Positions 48,001 through 56,602 of a stretch of DNA of 64,000 nucleotides are shown piece after piece; position 1 is the stretch's first letter, and each line of letters starts with the position of its first letter. The notes below the pieces were generated by a model, which was not told the origin of the DNA, searched no databases, and was given only the letters and a program-made list of their open reading frames with translations. Origin of the DNA: Erythrobacter sp. (GTDB lineage: Bacteria > Pseudomonadota > Alphaproteobacteria > Sphingomonadales > Sphingomonadaceae); assembly GCF_024305245.1 (NCBI RefSeq), contig NZ_JAMWYX010000009.1:62001-126000 (forward strand), given 5' to 3'. The position numbers were made by a program, and so were the translations under genes.

Positions 48001-48324
48001 AAGGCTCGCGACTGGGCCGCGGTTGTCCGGATTGGTGTCGACATTGCCGATATAGGCCTCAGCAATACCGATCCGGCGCATCACCTCGAGATCCTTGGTG
48101 AGGCCTTCCTTCGCTATATCGTCGCTCACCCAATACCAGAAGGTCGAGGGCGCGGCGCTGCGCGGCGGATCAGAGAAAGCCGCAAGTGCGGGCGAGCGAA
48201 CTGGCGAGGCGGTGGCCGCAGGAGCCTTGCTAACGCCCGAAGAAGCGCAGCCCGCAAGGAGTGCAGCGGCCGATCCCGTAAGAGCGACCCGCAGCGACGG
48301 AAACGTGATGTTGAAAACGCCCAT
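45028..48324 (-). CDS. GH106-family alpha-L-rhamnosidase, lipoprotein
   Basis: A 1098-residue glycoside hydrolase releasing terminal alpha-L-rhamnose. It carries a lipobox (SAAALLAGCASS), so it is membrane-anchored facing periplasm or surface. The family start ASTFWYWV-like segment (APSTFWYWVSDDIAKEGLTK) and the (alpha/beta)8 region with NIGMFNSPGWSQSGGPWVKP are visible. Also seen are LVIADSYEQGAQNWTDDMAR with a candidate acidic catalytic residue, HWGFPGEFLQYGGQSDQVGA and the C-terminal jelly roll GRATYRKTVSLD. Length is normal for GH106. Fits removal of rhamnose or rhamnose-linked disaccharides from lyase products. Operon with GH105 upstream (7-bp gap) and the esterase downstream. Confidence 0.9.
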   Translation of the reverse strand: MGVFNITFPSLRVALTGSAAALLAGCASSGVSKAPAATASPVRSPALAAFSDPPRSAAPSTFWYWVSDDIAKEGLTKDLEVMRRIGIAEAYIGNVDTNPDNRGPVASLSPEWWEALRYAMEEAARLEVNIGMFNSPGWSQSGGPWVKPEQSMRSLTVQEYRVTGSHDMPTRLVAADPGFQPVRLLAYPEGAGTANLARGARVMQGGRMLANLADGRLDTTEIIELPASGTATPVVLELQLSASRTVRTLQIFPGPDAFYAEMDLLAPDEAGKWRSIEQFTVDRRVTRVQLGPMNDGPITIRIPATASDRFRLEVRRGPDSNPIRLADIALREAPLIERYVEKQLGKMWQTPEPDYDAYLWPVEGAQDDPQFAVPEEKVLDLTDRLLSDGSIDWQPPHGNWRLAWFGMVPTGAENGPSTPAATGLEIDKMSAVHLRSHFESYVGRARAALSPQAKANFTLVIADSYEQGAQNWTDDMARRFVERFGYDPVPYLPTLSGVIIGSTDESDRFLWDLRKLVSEVISREYVGGLRKLSNDAGMQLWLENYGHWGFPGEFLQYGGQSDQVGAEFWVNPEYRGDIEIPAAVSAARVYDKPRVSAEAFTNDETAGHWSLAPWSLKRLGDKATAQGINHFVLHVNIHQPDDRLAGVNSWFGSEFNRGNTWYPEAKAWIDYLRRTHGVLQAGVPQAEVLYFIGEDTPKMSGLANPEPPVGVAFDYVNTEALAKLVTIRDGRWVLPNGTSYAILAMPPSETMTPQLLEVLAGHVAAGGQMFGSAPLRSPSLADSAAADARVRAGAAELWGDCGLAGSTSAAFGGGQVHCAGTLATIFATQGIRPQVSGIDYASIRWTQVSTAREDVFFLANQTDQAVTIDPVLKSGYPALQLWDPVSGSRSALAAVQDDGILMAGPISLEAFQSVLLVASAETAPGLPQYGPVSPTKLLADLNHDWDVTFDPALGGPASIRFARLQDWTDHVEPGVKYYSGRATYRKTVSLDRLPANAKVWLDLGVARDIALVTVNGREVGTVWTAPWRIDVSDALQKGENRIEVTIINTWANRIIGDLKAEAGASRFTYPTNPHVTAQSPLNPSGLLGPVRLVVRVEE

Positions 48325-48331
48325 AGCAGAT

Positions 48332-49561
48332 CTATTCTGCCTTGGTTTCTAGCATCTCTGCGGCGAACAACAGCATGCCACCAACTCCGTAAAGCTGGCT
48401 CGACGCACTGTCAGTCTTCTGCGGGTCCTTGCCGACCTGTTGCACCCAACCGAGCTTGCCGTCATTTCCTACGGCGGCCCGCATAGCGTCCCACGACCGG
48501 TCGCGCGCGGTGACGTATTTTTCGCCCTCGAGCACGCCGTTGTTCAACCCCCACGCCAGGCCAAAGCCGAAAAAGCCTGTGCCGCTGGTTTCGGGATTGG
48601 TGACCAGCTCGGCATCCATCAGCGAGGTCGGCCAGTAGCCGTCAGGTCGCTGCAGAGTGATCAGCCGGTCGGCCATGGTGCGGAATGTCTTCATAAGGAG
48701 CGGGCGCTCGGGATGGTCTTCAGGCAGCGCCTCGATGAAGCGCGCCAGCCCGGCAAACACCCAGCCATTGCCGCGGCTCCAGAACACCTTCTTGCCGTTG
48801 GATGTGCGCGCATCGAAATAGCGGCTGTCGCGGAACAGCAAGCCGGTTTCAGGGTCTTGCAGATATTCGACCACCGCCCGCGTTTCCTTGGCCGCATAGT
48901 CGGCGTAGCGCGGATCGCCCGAGACCTTCGAAGCGAGCGCCCAGGACGGGGGCGCCATGAAGATCGCATCGGCCCAGCACCAGCGGCGCTGACACGCGCC
49001 TTCGGTGTGACCGTCTGCAGGCTCCTTGAATTCGAGGCTATTGGTGTAATTGCGGGCAATGATCTCGTCGAAAACCTGGGTGGTTTTTTTCATCACCGTC
49101 GGGTTTTCGTCGCGCAGCGCCAGCGCGGCATAGACCGCAGCGACCGCCTGATCATCGCCGTGCCAAGTGCGCTCGCCAAGTTCGAAGCCGTTTTCCAGTG
49201 CGAACTGCCGGACATGGGCCATCAGCCGCTTATCGCCAACCTTTGCGGCATAGCGTTCAAGCCCGATGTAGAAAGTCGCCTTTATCCAGCCACGCCCATA
49301 GGAACTTTCGGGCACCTTGAAGTCGAGGTAGTAAAGGTTGTCGTTGGCTGAGAGCTGCCATGCAGCGACTGCACAGCCAATCTCCCTTGCCGACGCCTTG
49401 CCGGGGCTGGCGAGCAACGCTCCGGACGATGCTGCGGCTGACTCCGGACAAGCATGTTCCAGAGCCTTACCGGCGCCAGAACCTTCATGTGCTGCGGCAT
49501 TGGTCGCGATCACCATTGCCGAGGCAAGAAACACCCCGGCGAGCGCCAGACGATTAGACAT
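48332..49561 (-). CDS. GH105 unsaturated glucuronyl/galacturonyl hydrolase
   Basis: A 409-residue exported (alpha/alpha)6-barrel enzyme that removes the 4,5-unsaturated uronic acid a polysaccharide lyase leaves at the non-reducing end. A signal peptide (LALAGVFLASAMVIATNAAA) precedes WIKATFYIGLERYA, the catalytic-Asp segment RRWCWADAIFMAPPSWALAS, and VFWSRGNGWVFAGLARFI. The C-terminal SGTGFFGFGLAWGLNNG is also typical. It is the first gene of the minus-strand operon and diverges from the MFS transporter. Released 5-keto-4-deoxyuronate would feed KduI. Confidence 0.92.
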   Translation of the reverse strand: MSNRLALAGVFLASAMVIATNAAAHEGSGAGKALEHACPESAAASSGALLASPGKASAREIGCAVAAWQLSANDNLYYLDFKVPESSYGRGWIKATFYIGLERYAAKVGDKRLMAHVRQFALENGFELGERTWHGDDQAVAAVYAALALRDENPTVMKKTTQVFDEIIARNYTNSLEFKEPADGHTEGACQRRWCWADAIFMAPPSWALASKVSGDPRYADYAAKETRAVVEYLQDPETGLLFRDSRYFDARTSNGKKVFWSRGNGWVFAGLARFIEALPEDHPERPLLMKTFRTMADRLITLQRPDGYWPTSLMDAELVTNPETSGTGFFGFGLAWGLNNGVLEGEKYVTARDRSWDAMRAAVGNDGKLGWVQQVGKDPQKTDSASSQLYGVGGMLLFAAEMLETKAE

Positions 49562-49666
49562 GCGAATCTCTCCCCCTTGGGCCTGATCTCAGCCTCTTTG
49601 CTGCGGCGCATAGTGCCAACTCGCCCACCGATTGCAAGTCGCAAATGTTCATTTATGATTAGACTT

Positions 49667-49679
49667 GATCTAAATTGAT
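49667..49679. promoter_or_regulatory. candidate operator, 13-bp motif copy 1
   Basis: GATCTAAATTGAT, found again at 51128-51140. Here it lies in the 231-bp divergent gap between GH105 and the MFS gene and overlaps an inverted repeat (TTAGA at 49659-49663 with TCTAA at 49669-49673). Such placement could control both operons. The regulator is not in the window. Confidence 0.5.
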
Positions 49680-49792
49680 GGGTCATGCAAGAAGGTGACG
49701 CGACCAGCTCGAAGGGCGCCGAAAGGCGCAACGCGACAGTCTGGTCTGCCTGGCAGATGAAACATCGTCGCCGGACGCAGGGGGGAAGTCTG

Positions 49793-51139
49793 ATGGCGAG
49801 TTCGAACGTGATCCCAGCTAACGTGGCCCCAGGCGCGGCAGGCAGTGTCCGTCCGGCAGGGCGTTATCGCTGGCTAATCGTAGCCTTGCTATTTGCAGCG
49901 ACCACGGTCAACTACATCGACCGGACAATGCTCGGGCTGCTTGTGCCGACGCTCGAAAAAGACCTCGGGTGGAGCGAGGACGATTATGGCACGATCGTCT
50001 CCGCCTTCCAAGCGGCCTATGCGCTCGGGTTCCTATTCATGGGCGCGCTGATCGACCGGCTCGGTCCGCGGATTGGCTATGCCATCGCGATCGCGATCTG
50101 GACGATTGGCCACGTCGCGCACGGCTTTGCCAGTTCAGTTACCGGCTTCATTGCCGCCCGTGTGGTGCTTGGCCTAGGCGAGGCGGGACACTTCCCCTCG
50201 GTGATCCGCGCCCTGAGCGAGTGGTTTCCGCAGAAGGAGCGAGCCTACGCCGTGGGGTGGGTCAACAGCGCCACCACGATCGGCGTGATCCTGACCGCCC
50301 CCACGATCGCGCTACTGATGGTGGTGTTTGGAGCAGACTGGCGCGAGACCTTTATCTACACCGGCATCTTCGGCGCGATCCTGCTTGTGCTGTGGCTACG
50401 GCTATACAGCGCGCCGCGCGAGAGCGGCAAAGTCAGCGAGGCCGAACTGGCGTGGATCGAGCACGATCCTCCCGAAAAGATCGATCAGATCGGCTGGGGA
50501 CAGATCGTGAGGCGCCGCGAGGCCTGGGCCTTCGCCACAGCCAAGTTCCTGACCGATCCGGTGTGGTTCCTGATGCTGTTCTGGCTGCCGAAATATTTCG
50601 TCAGCACATATGACGTCGATCTCAAGGTCGTGCTGCTACCGATGGTGATTATGTATATCCTGTCAGACATCGGCAGCGTTCTTGGCGGATGGACATCATC
50701 GCGGCTGATCCAGCGCGGCCACAGCGTCAATTTCGCTCGCAAGGTGACGATGCTCGGCGCCGGCTTCTGCGTTTTGCCGCTGCTGGCGGTGACGGGTCTG
50801 GAAAACATGTGGCTGGCGGTGCTGCTGATCGGCATCGCGCTCGCCGGGCACCAGGCCTTTTCTTCCACCATTCTGTCGATCCCGGCGGATCTGTTCCCCA
50901 AGCGGGCGGTGGGGTCAGTCATCGGGCTTGGCGGCTTCGCGGGCGGGATCGGCGGCATGATCATGGCAAAATCCACCGGCATGGTGCTTGAGGCGACAGG
51001 TGGAAATTACACGTTGATCTTTGCCGCGTGCACGGTGGTCTATTTCACCGCAGTCTTGGCCGTGCACCTGCTGAGCCCGCGCTTGGCCCCGCTTGCGCCT
51101 GACGCCGTGGAGCCGAAGGCACTTGCCGATCTAAATTGA
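49793..51139 (+). CDS. MFS transporter, hexuronate (ExuT-like) type
   Basis: A 448-residue major facilitator protein with 12 predicted helices, anion:cation symporter group. Marks are ATTVNYIDRTMLGLLVPTLE at helix 1, the MFS motif in LIDRLGPRIGYA, and GLGEAGHFPSVIRALSEWFP, typical of hexuronate and sugar-acid carriers. ATG 49793 has GGGGGGAAG; the frame is open from 49685. Likely brings uronate or small oligosaccharide products through the inner membrane. First gene of the plus-strand operon. Confidence 0.88.
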   Translation: MASSNVIPANVAPGAAGSVRPAGRYRWLIVALLFAATTVNYIDRTMLGLLVPTLEKDLGWSEDDYGTIVSAFQAAYALGFLFMGALIDRLGPRIGYAIAIAIWTIGHVAHGFASSVTGFIAARVVLGLGEAGHFPSVIRALSEWFPQKERAYAVGWVNSATTIGVILTAPTIALLMVVFGADWRETFIYTGIFGAILLVLWLRLYSAPRESGKVSEAELAWIEHDPPEKIDQIGWGQIVRRREAWAFATAKFLTDPVWFLMLFWLPKYFVSTYDVDLKVVLLPMVIMYILSDIGSVLGGWTSSRLIQRGHSVNFARKVTMLGAGFCVLPLLAVTGLENMWLAVLLIGIALAGHQAFSSTILSIPADLFPKRAVGSVIGLGGFAGGIGGMIMAKSTGMVLEATGGNYTLIFAACTVVYFTAVLAVHLLSPRLAPLAPDAVEPKALADLN

Positions 51140-51153
51140 TCAGTTTCGATCAT
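51128..51153. promoter_or_regulatory. candidate operator, 13-bp motif copy 2
   Basis: GATCTAAATTGAT at 51128-51140 spans the MFS stop codon, followed by TTTCGATCAT at 51144-51153. The second element recurs at 61458-61467 before the TonB receptor gene. It lies 62 bp before the NCS1 permease start, so this gene may have its own regulated promoter. Confidence 0.45.
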
Positions 51154-51214
51154 TTTCTTGCGAAGGCCTGATTGTCGGCTAGGCTCGCAAACCGAACGAA
51201 GTGGGAGAGCACAG

Positions 51215-52861
51215 ATGGAGGAATTCGAGCGCGTACCGGTGGCGCCGTCAGGGCTGAAGCCGGCGCGCTATTTCGCGGCCTCCTACGCCGGGGAACATGT
51301 CGCGGGAACGGAATTCGTGATCGGTGCCATGTTCGTTTCCTGGGGTGTCGGCGCTGGTGAGGTGATCTCAGGCCTTGTGCTCGGCAATCTGCTGGCGGTG
51401 CTCAGTTGGGTGTTGATCTGTGCCCCGATCGCAACCGACACGCGCCTGACGCTTTACGCCTACCTTGAAAAGATCGCCGGGCCGGGCTTCATCAAGATCT
51501 ACAGCGTGATCAACGGCATCCTGTTCTGCGTCCTGGCGGGCGCGATGATCACCGTGTCGGCCAGCGCGGTGCGAATCCTGTTCGGAATTCCACCGCAGGT
51601 CGAATGGTATCCCACCAGCCCGATGTTCGTTCTTGTAGCGCTCGGGGTAGGCGCGGTGGTTTCCTTCGCGGCCATGCGCGGTTTCAGCTTTGTCGCACGC
51701 TTTGCCGAAGTGGCCTCACCCTGGATGATCCTGATGTTCTTCGTCGGCGGCGCGGCGATGCTGCCGCTGATCCTCGCCGCCACACCTTCGGTGCCGGACC
51801 TGACGGGCTGGAGCGACTTTCTTGCCATGGCCGAAGCGAGCATCTGGATCGATCAGGGCACTGATCTCGGCTTCTGGCATGTGGTGGCGATTGCCTGGGG
51901 TGCGAACCTCGCCTTTCACGGCGGGCTTGGCGACATGTCAATTTTGCGCTTTGCGCGGCGGTCTTCCTATGCGTGGTTCTCGGTCATTGGCATGTTCATC
52001 GGCCACTTTGCCGCCTGGCTTGCGGCGGGAATCATGGGCGCAGGTGCGGCGCTGCTGCTCAAACAGCCGTTGACCTCGCTCGATGCCGGCGAAGTCGCGT
52101 TCCAGGCGCTGGGGCCGGTCGGCATTCTTGTGGTGATCGTGGCCGGCTGGACCACCTCAAACCCGACGATCTATCGGTCGGGCCTTGCGTTCCAGTCGCT
52201 CCACCCGGCATGGTCGCGCGAACGGGTGACGCTTGTCGTCGGGGTCATCACCACCGTCATCGCCTGCTTTCCCTTCGTGTTCACCAAGCTGCTCGATTTC
52301 CTCGGCATCATGGCGTTGGTCATGGCGCCGATCGGCGGCCTGATCTTTGCCGAGCACGTGCTGTTCCGGCGCCTCGGGTTGACGCCGTACTGGCGCACGG
52401 CTCAGAATTTGACGATCAATCTCCCTGCACTGATCACCTGGGTCGGAAGCGTCGCACTTGCCTCGCTGCTCGGGTTCGGAATGGGTGTGCATGTCCTGTT
52501 TCTGTTCGTGCCGGCATGGCTGGCAGCAGCGGTGCTTTATCCTGTGCTAGCCGCGATGATGGGCGCGCGCGTTGCCGCAACGCCGCACATGGCCGCCGCC
52601 GAAACTGCCGAGCGGGCACGCCAACAGGCCGAGGCTGACATTCTCGAAAGCCATAAGGCGGTTGGCCTCGCCCGCGCGAGCGGCAGCCGGATGCTAATGG
52701 CGGGGGCCATGCTCTCGCTGTTCGGAGCAGTCTGGCTGGGCGCGACGGTGCTGGCAGGTGGCAGTCTGACGCAATTCCAGACGCTGATCATCTGGCCGAC
52801 TGCGACCTATTTCGTGTTCGCGATCCTGCTGGCGCTGCGCGAACCGGAGGCAGCGGCATGA
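51215..52861 (+). CDS. NCS1-type purine-cytosine permease family transporter
   Basis: A 548-residue membrane protein with about 12 helices of the cytosine/purine/allantoin permease family. Examples are the first helices GTEFVIGAMFVSWGVGAGEV and GLVLGNLLAVLSWVLICAP; helix 6 region AWGANLAFHGGLGDMSILRF; helix 8 region VIVAGWTTSNPTIYRSGLAF. A cytosolic Glu/Ala-rich segment (AAAETAERARQQAEADILES) precedes the last two helices. ATG 51215 has GGGAGAG. Its stop overlaps the next gene (ATGA). A nucleobase substrate makes little sense in this locus, so a glycan product or modified sugar is likely; this is inference. Confidence 0.85.
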   Translation: MEEFERVPVAPSGLKPARYFAASYAGEHVAGTEFVIGAMFVSWGVGAGEVISGLVLGNLLAVLSWVLICAPIATDTRLTLYAYLEKIAGPGFIKIYSVINGILFCVLAGAMITVSASAVRILFGIPPQVEWYPTSPMFVLVALGVGAVVSFAAMRGFSFVARFAEVASPWMILMFFVGGAAMLPLILAATPSVPDLTGWSDFLAMAEASIWIDQGTDLGFWHVVAIAWGANLAFHGGLGDMSILRFARRSSYAWFSVIGMFIGHFAAWLAAGIMGAGAALLLKQPLTSLDAGEVAFQALGPVGILVVIVAGWTTSNPTIYRSGLAFQSLHPAWSRERVTLVVGVITTVIACFPFVFTKLLDFLGIMALVMAPIGGLIFAEHVLFRRLGLTPYWRTAQNLTINLPALITWVGSVALASLLGFGMGVHVLFLFVPAWLAAAVLYPVLAAMMGARVAATPHMAAAETAERARQQAEADILESHKAVGLARASGSRMLMAGAMLSLFGAVWLGATVLAGGSLTQFQTLIIWPTATYFVFAILLALREPEAAA

Positions 52862-53808
52862 ACCACCATGTGACAAGCGTAGCAATTTTGCTAGCGATGC
52901 CGGGCGCACTAGCGGCCTGCACGACATCATCGGAATCGGGGGCTGTCGCCGTGCCGGTCACAGTCGACCTGCGACTGCGTGAAACGCCAGAGGCCGCCTA
53001 TCAATCGGTCAGCGAAGTCTTCGTCCCCCCCAGTCACGTGATTGGCGACGGGCTATTCCCTTATGAGGGGATCGGCTGGGAAAATGGTTATGTGGGTTAT
53101 CGGCTTTATCTCGATGGCCGGTTGGTCACCGACATATTCGGCAAGCAGCGCCCCGACCACGCGCTGGCCGGGATTGCGCGGTTCGGATCATATCACGCCC
53201 TCGCTTCGTGGGGCATGGACGTGCTCAAGGTCGGCCCCAGCCTCGGCATCGGCGGGCTCGGGGTCATGCGCGAGGGCAAGCCTGCGCAATTTGGTGCGAT
53301 TCCCCGCCTCTTTGCCCGCATCGAGAATATCGGCGGCGACGAAGGCACGTTCGTGATCGAGGCAGGAGGCATCGAGGCGGATGCCGGGTCATCCGGTCAG
53401 TTCTCGATGCGATACACCATGGGCAAGTTAAGCCCGTTGACGCGCGTGGCGGTAACGGCGGACCCGGCGCTGCCTCTAGCCAGCGGGATCGTGATGCATG
53501 ACGGCGCAAGCTTCCTGCAGTCGGCGCCGGGTAGCAAGGGCCCCTGGCATTACATCGCGACCTTCGGGCCGCAGAGCGAAAACAAGGACAACCTCGGCAT
53601 GGCGTTGTTCTACCGCGTGGATCAGGCCAGCTATGGCGGGCTTGCGAATACGACCCATTTCGTGACCTTTGCGGCGCCCCAGTTCGAATATGCCTTTCTT
53701 GCCGCTTGGGAGCGGGACGAAAGCGGGGTCAGGAACATCACCGATTTCGAAACGCTGCTCGAACGCGAAATCAAAAGGCTTCAAGCCGGTATGCAAGAGG
53801 ATAGCTGA
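52858..53808 (+). CDS. DUF4861 family lipoprotein
   Basis: A 316-residue protein with a lipobox (AMPGALAACTTS) and the DUF4861 pattern: YEGIGWENGYVGYRLYLDGR, VTDIFGKQRPDHAL, HALASWGMDVLKVGPSLGIG. DUF4861 genes are commonly found among polysaccharide lyase and uronate genes, but a proven activity is not known to me. It overlaps both the permease stop and the sulfatase start, so all three are translationally coupled. Probably acts in the periplasm on the same glycan. Confidence 0.87.
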   Translation: MNHHVTSVAILLAMPGALAACTTSSESGAVAVPVTVDLRLRETPEAAYQSVSEVFVPPSHVIGDGLFPYEGIGWENGYVGYRLYLDGRLVTDIFGKQRPDHALAGIARFGSYHALASWGMDVLKVGPSLGIGGLGVMREGKPAQFGAIPRLFARIENIGGDEGTFVIEAGGIEADAGSSGQFSMRYTMGKLSPLTRVAVTADPALPLASGIVMHDGASFLQSAPGSKGPWHYIATFGPQSENKDNLGMALFYRVDQASYGGLANTTHFVTFAAPQFEYAFLAAWERDESGVRNITDFETLLEREIKRLQAGMQEDS

Positions 53809-55304
53809 TGAAGCGCAAGATCACCTCCCTGTTTTTGGGCGTCAGCCTGTGTCTTGTGCCCGTTGGAATGGGCGGGCCGTTGATGGCGGGCGGGACGATC
53901 GCCTCCACCAGTGCGCAGCCGGCCGCGCGATCTGAGCGACATGTAGACGCCTCGCGGCCCAACGTGCTGCTGATCGTGTTCGATGATCTGGGCTACGGCC
54001 AGCTCGGCGTCACCGGCCACCCCCTCATCAAGACCCCGAATATCGACCGGCTGGCACGCGAAGGAATGCTGTTCACCAATGGCTATTCCGGCGGGACAGT
54101 GTGTTCGCCTTCGCGGGTCTCGTTGATGACCGGGCGAGATGCGTCCCGCTTGAGCAGTCCTGCAAACGACATCCTGCTGCGGCCGCAAGACAGGACCTTC
54201 GCGCACTTGCTGAGCGCGGCGGGTTACAGCACCGCACTGTTCGGCAAGTTCGGGATCGGCAGCCAGTTCGGCTCTACCGATCCGATGGCGATGGGCTTTG
54301 GCCACTGGGTTGGCGTTCTGCACAATATCGAGGCCCACCGGCAATATCCGCCCTTCTTGTACCGCGACAATGAAGTGGTGTTCATCCGGGAGAACCTCGC
54401 AGGAGCCAAGGGCGCCTATGCCCAGCGGATGTTCACCGATGCCGCGCTGGCATTCCTCGACAAGCAAAATGGCACGCGCCCGTTTCTGGCGATGATGAGC
54501 TACACCGCGCCGCATTCGGAAATGGCTGCACCCGAGGAATTCATCGCGCCGTATCGCGGCAAGTTTCCTGAAACGCCGTATAATGGCTTGAAGGGCCCGA
54601 CACCGGCGAGCCAGTTTCCCGAATACTATCCGGAACCGATCGCGCAGCCCAATGCTGTGCAGGCAGGGATGATTGCGGCGCTCGACGCCTATGTCGGTGA
54701 ACTCCTCGCCAAGCTGGAGGAAAAGGGGATGGCGGACAGCACGCTGGTCATCCTCACCTCGGACAATGGGCCGCATACCGAAGGTGGCGGCGATATCATC
54801 GCCCAGTCCGCCGGCGGCCCCTATCGGGGAGGCAAGCGCGATCTTTCGGAAGGCGGCATCCATATGCCGCTAATCGTGCGATGGCCGGACGTTATCAGGC
54901 AAGGCCGTGTTGAGGACGAACCCGTCAGCTTTGCCGATTTCTTGCCAACGCTCGCCAGCCTGGCAGGGAATTCCGAACTTGCGACCCAGTGGGGCGTCAA
55001 CGGCATGTCCTTTGCGCAATTGCTCCAAAGCGACAAGGCACGCCTGCCCGAACGGATGCTGTACTGGGCCTTTGCGCACAATCTCGGTGATCCGAATTCG
55101 GGTGAACTGGGCAAGGTCGAGCAGGCCGGACGGATTGGCAATTGGAAGGCCATTCGCAAGCATGCGGGAGCACCCGTAGATCTGTATGACCTTTCGGCAG
55201 ACCCCGGCGAAAGCCGCAACCTTGCTGGCGCATACCCGAAAATCGCCTCCGACTTTGCCCGGCGCTTCGACGCCGAGTTGGAAGAACAGACGCGCTATCG
55301 CTGA
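53808..55304 (+). CDS. exported S1-type sulfatase
   Basis: A 498-residue formylglycine-dependent sulfatase. A signal peptide is followed by the metal-binding pair in LLIVFDDLGYGQLGVTGHP (Asp 59-60) and the FGly motif VCSPSRVSLMTGR with Cys99 to be converted. LFGKFGIGSQ and TSDNGPHTEGGGD (second metal Asp/Asn) follow, then KRDLSEGGIHMPLIVRWP. Cys in the C-x-P-S-R context needs a formylglycine-generating enzyme; the local FGE gene looks broken. Expected to remove sulfate from the glycan, for example rhamnose-3-sulfate if the substrate is ulvan. Last gene of the plus-strand operon. Confidence 0.92.
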   Translation: MKRKITSLFLGVSLCLVPVGMGGPLMAGGTIASTSAQPAARSERHVDASRPNVLLIVFDDLGYGQLGVTGHPLIKTPNIDRLAREGMLFTNGYSGGTVCSPSRVSLMTGRDASRLSSPANDILLRPQDRTFAHLLSAAGYSTALFGKFGIGSQFGSTDPMAMGFGHWVGVLHNIEAHRQYPPFLYRDNEVVFIRENLAGAKGAYAQRMFTDAALAFLDKQNGTRPFLAMMSYTAPHSEMAAPEEFIAPYRGKFPETPYNGLKGPTPASQFPEYYPEPIAQPNAVQAGMIAALDAYVGELLAKLEEKGMADSTLVILTSDNGPHTEGGGDIIAQSAGGPYRGGKRDLSEGGIHMPLIVRWPDVIRQGRVEDEPVSFADFLPTLASLAGNSELATQWGVNGMSFAQLLQSDKARLPERMLYWAFAHNLGDPNSGELGKVEQAGRIGNWKAIRKHAGAPVDLYDLSADPGESRNLAGAYPKIASDFARRFDAELEEQTRYR

Positions 55305-55331
55305 GCGCGCCTGTTCTTCTAGTGGCTGCTC

Positions 55332-56168
55332 TTATGCGAGGGCGGCCTGCGGGACGTGATCCATGTCGTCGAATTCCTGGTTCTCTCCGCCCATCGACCA
55401 GATGAAGCTGTAGGCGCTGCTGCCGACCCCGCAATGCATCGACCAGGACGGGGAAAGTGCGGCCTCCTCGTTGTGGAGCGGCAGCGCCTTCATCTCGTCC
55501 GGCCGTCCCATAAAATGGAAAATCCGGGAGTCTTCGGGAAGATCGAAATAGAAATAGAATTCGGAACGCCGGTCATGGGTGTGTGGCGGGAAGGTGTTCC
55601 AGACGCTGCCTTGCGCGATGCATGTGAAGCCCATTACCAGCTGGCAGCTTTCGATGATTCCCGGCCTCAGCGGCTGAAAGATCGTACGCTCGTTACAGGT
55701 CGCCTTGTCTCCAAGATCGATCCGGTTGGCTTCAGCCTTCCTGACTAGCCGGTGCGGATATGCGGTATGGGCCGGATAGCTTACGAAGTAGAAGCGCGCT
55801 GGGTCGACCGGATTATCGCTTTCGAACCGGACCGCCTCATCGCAGCGCCCGACATAGAGGCTGTCGAGCCGATCGAGCGCAAAACGCTCATCGCCGATCC
55901 AGACCCGGCCGGGAGCTCCGATATTGATCACACCGACTTCGCGGCGCGCGGTAAAGGCGCCGCCCCCCAATTCGGCAAAAGAACCGAACACGAGCGGCTC
56001 GTCAAGCGGCACCGCGCTGCCGATGATCCCGCGATCAATGTCCGATAGGGTCATCGAAAGAACGCGGGGCTGCATCAGGCCTTCGATCACGAAGCTTTCG
56101 CGCAGTTCCTCGTTGCGCATGGTGCGATAGCGGTTCTGGTCTGCAGCAAATTTGCGTTGAAGGTTCAC
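55332..56168 (-). CDS. kduI: 5-dehydro-4-deoxy-D-glucuronate isomerase KduI
   Basis: Zinc cupin isomerase of 278 residues. It converts the linear form of the unsaturated uronate (DKI) to 2,5-diketo-3-deoxygluconate, feeding KduD. The metal-binding stretch NTFPPHTHDRRSEFYFYFDL shows the two His and Glu, with a further His in SWSMHCGVGS. The N-terminal NRYRTMRNEELRESFVIEGL is the family signature. Divergent from rhaM with 105 bp between; convergent with the sulfatase operon. Confidence 0.95.
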   Translation of the reverse strand: MNLQRKFAADQNRYRTMRNEELRESFVIEGLMQPRVLSMTLSDIDRGIIGSAVPLDEPLVFGSFAELGGGAFTARREVGVINIGAPGRVWIGDERFALDRLDSLYVGRCDEAVRFESDNPVDPARFYFVSYPAHTAYPHRLVRKAEANRIDLGDKATCNERTIFQPLRPGIIESCQLVMGFTCIAQGSVWNTFPPHTHDRRSEFYFYFDLPEDSRIFHFMGRPDEMKALPLHNEEAALSPSWSMHCGVGSSAYSFIWSMGGENQEFDDMDHVPQAALA

Positions 56169-56273
56169 ATCTGGCTCCGGGTGCCTGAGAAATATGATTG
56201 AAACTGCACACTAATGGTGTTTCGTGACTAGATATGCATGATATAGGCTGGAATTGAAAGAGGGAGAATTGCG

Positions 56274-56588
56274 ATGGCGTCATACGCATGGGTGCTCAAA
56301 ATCCGTCCGGGTTACGAGGATGAGTACAGGCGTCGCCACGACAAGATTTGGCCGGACATGTCTGAAACTCTCAACCGGTCGGGAATCCGCAACTATCACA
56401 TCTTCAAACACGGGCTGACGCTGTTCGGCTATTTCGAAACCGACGACTTTACCGCTACCGCAGCGTTTCTTGAGGATAACGAGGTCAACCGGCGCTGGTC
56501 GGAATACATGGCCCCGATCATGGAAGTGGACATCGATCCGGCGACGCGCTTCCCCTATCTGTTGCCGAAGCAGTTCTCTCACGCCTGA
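56274..56588 (+). CDS. rhaM: L-rhamnose mutarotase
   Basis: A 104-residue RhaM/RhaU dimeric ferredoxin-fold enzyme that interconverts alpha and beta anomers of L-rhamnose. It contains the diagnostic KIRPGYEDEYRRRHDKIWPD, the HIFKHGLTLFGYFE strand pair and the WSEYMAPIMEVD C-terminus. AGAGGGAGAATTGCG precedes the ATG. It supports rhamnose released by GH106. Single gene, convergent with the lyase. Confidence 0.94.
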   Translation: MASYAWVLKIRPGYEDEYRRRHDKIWPDMSETLNRSGIRNYHIFKHGLTLFGYFETDDFTATAAFLEDNEVNRRWSEYMAPIMEVDIDPATRFPYLLPKQFSHA

Positions 56589-56602
56589 CCGGGCGCGGCC
56601 GA

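Noticed and set aside
46969..48486. 505-codon open frame on the plus strand inside GH106
   Set aside because: Antisense to a clear GH106 gene; His/Arg-rich product with no family features, an effect of GC-rich codon bias.
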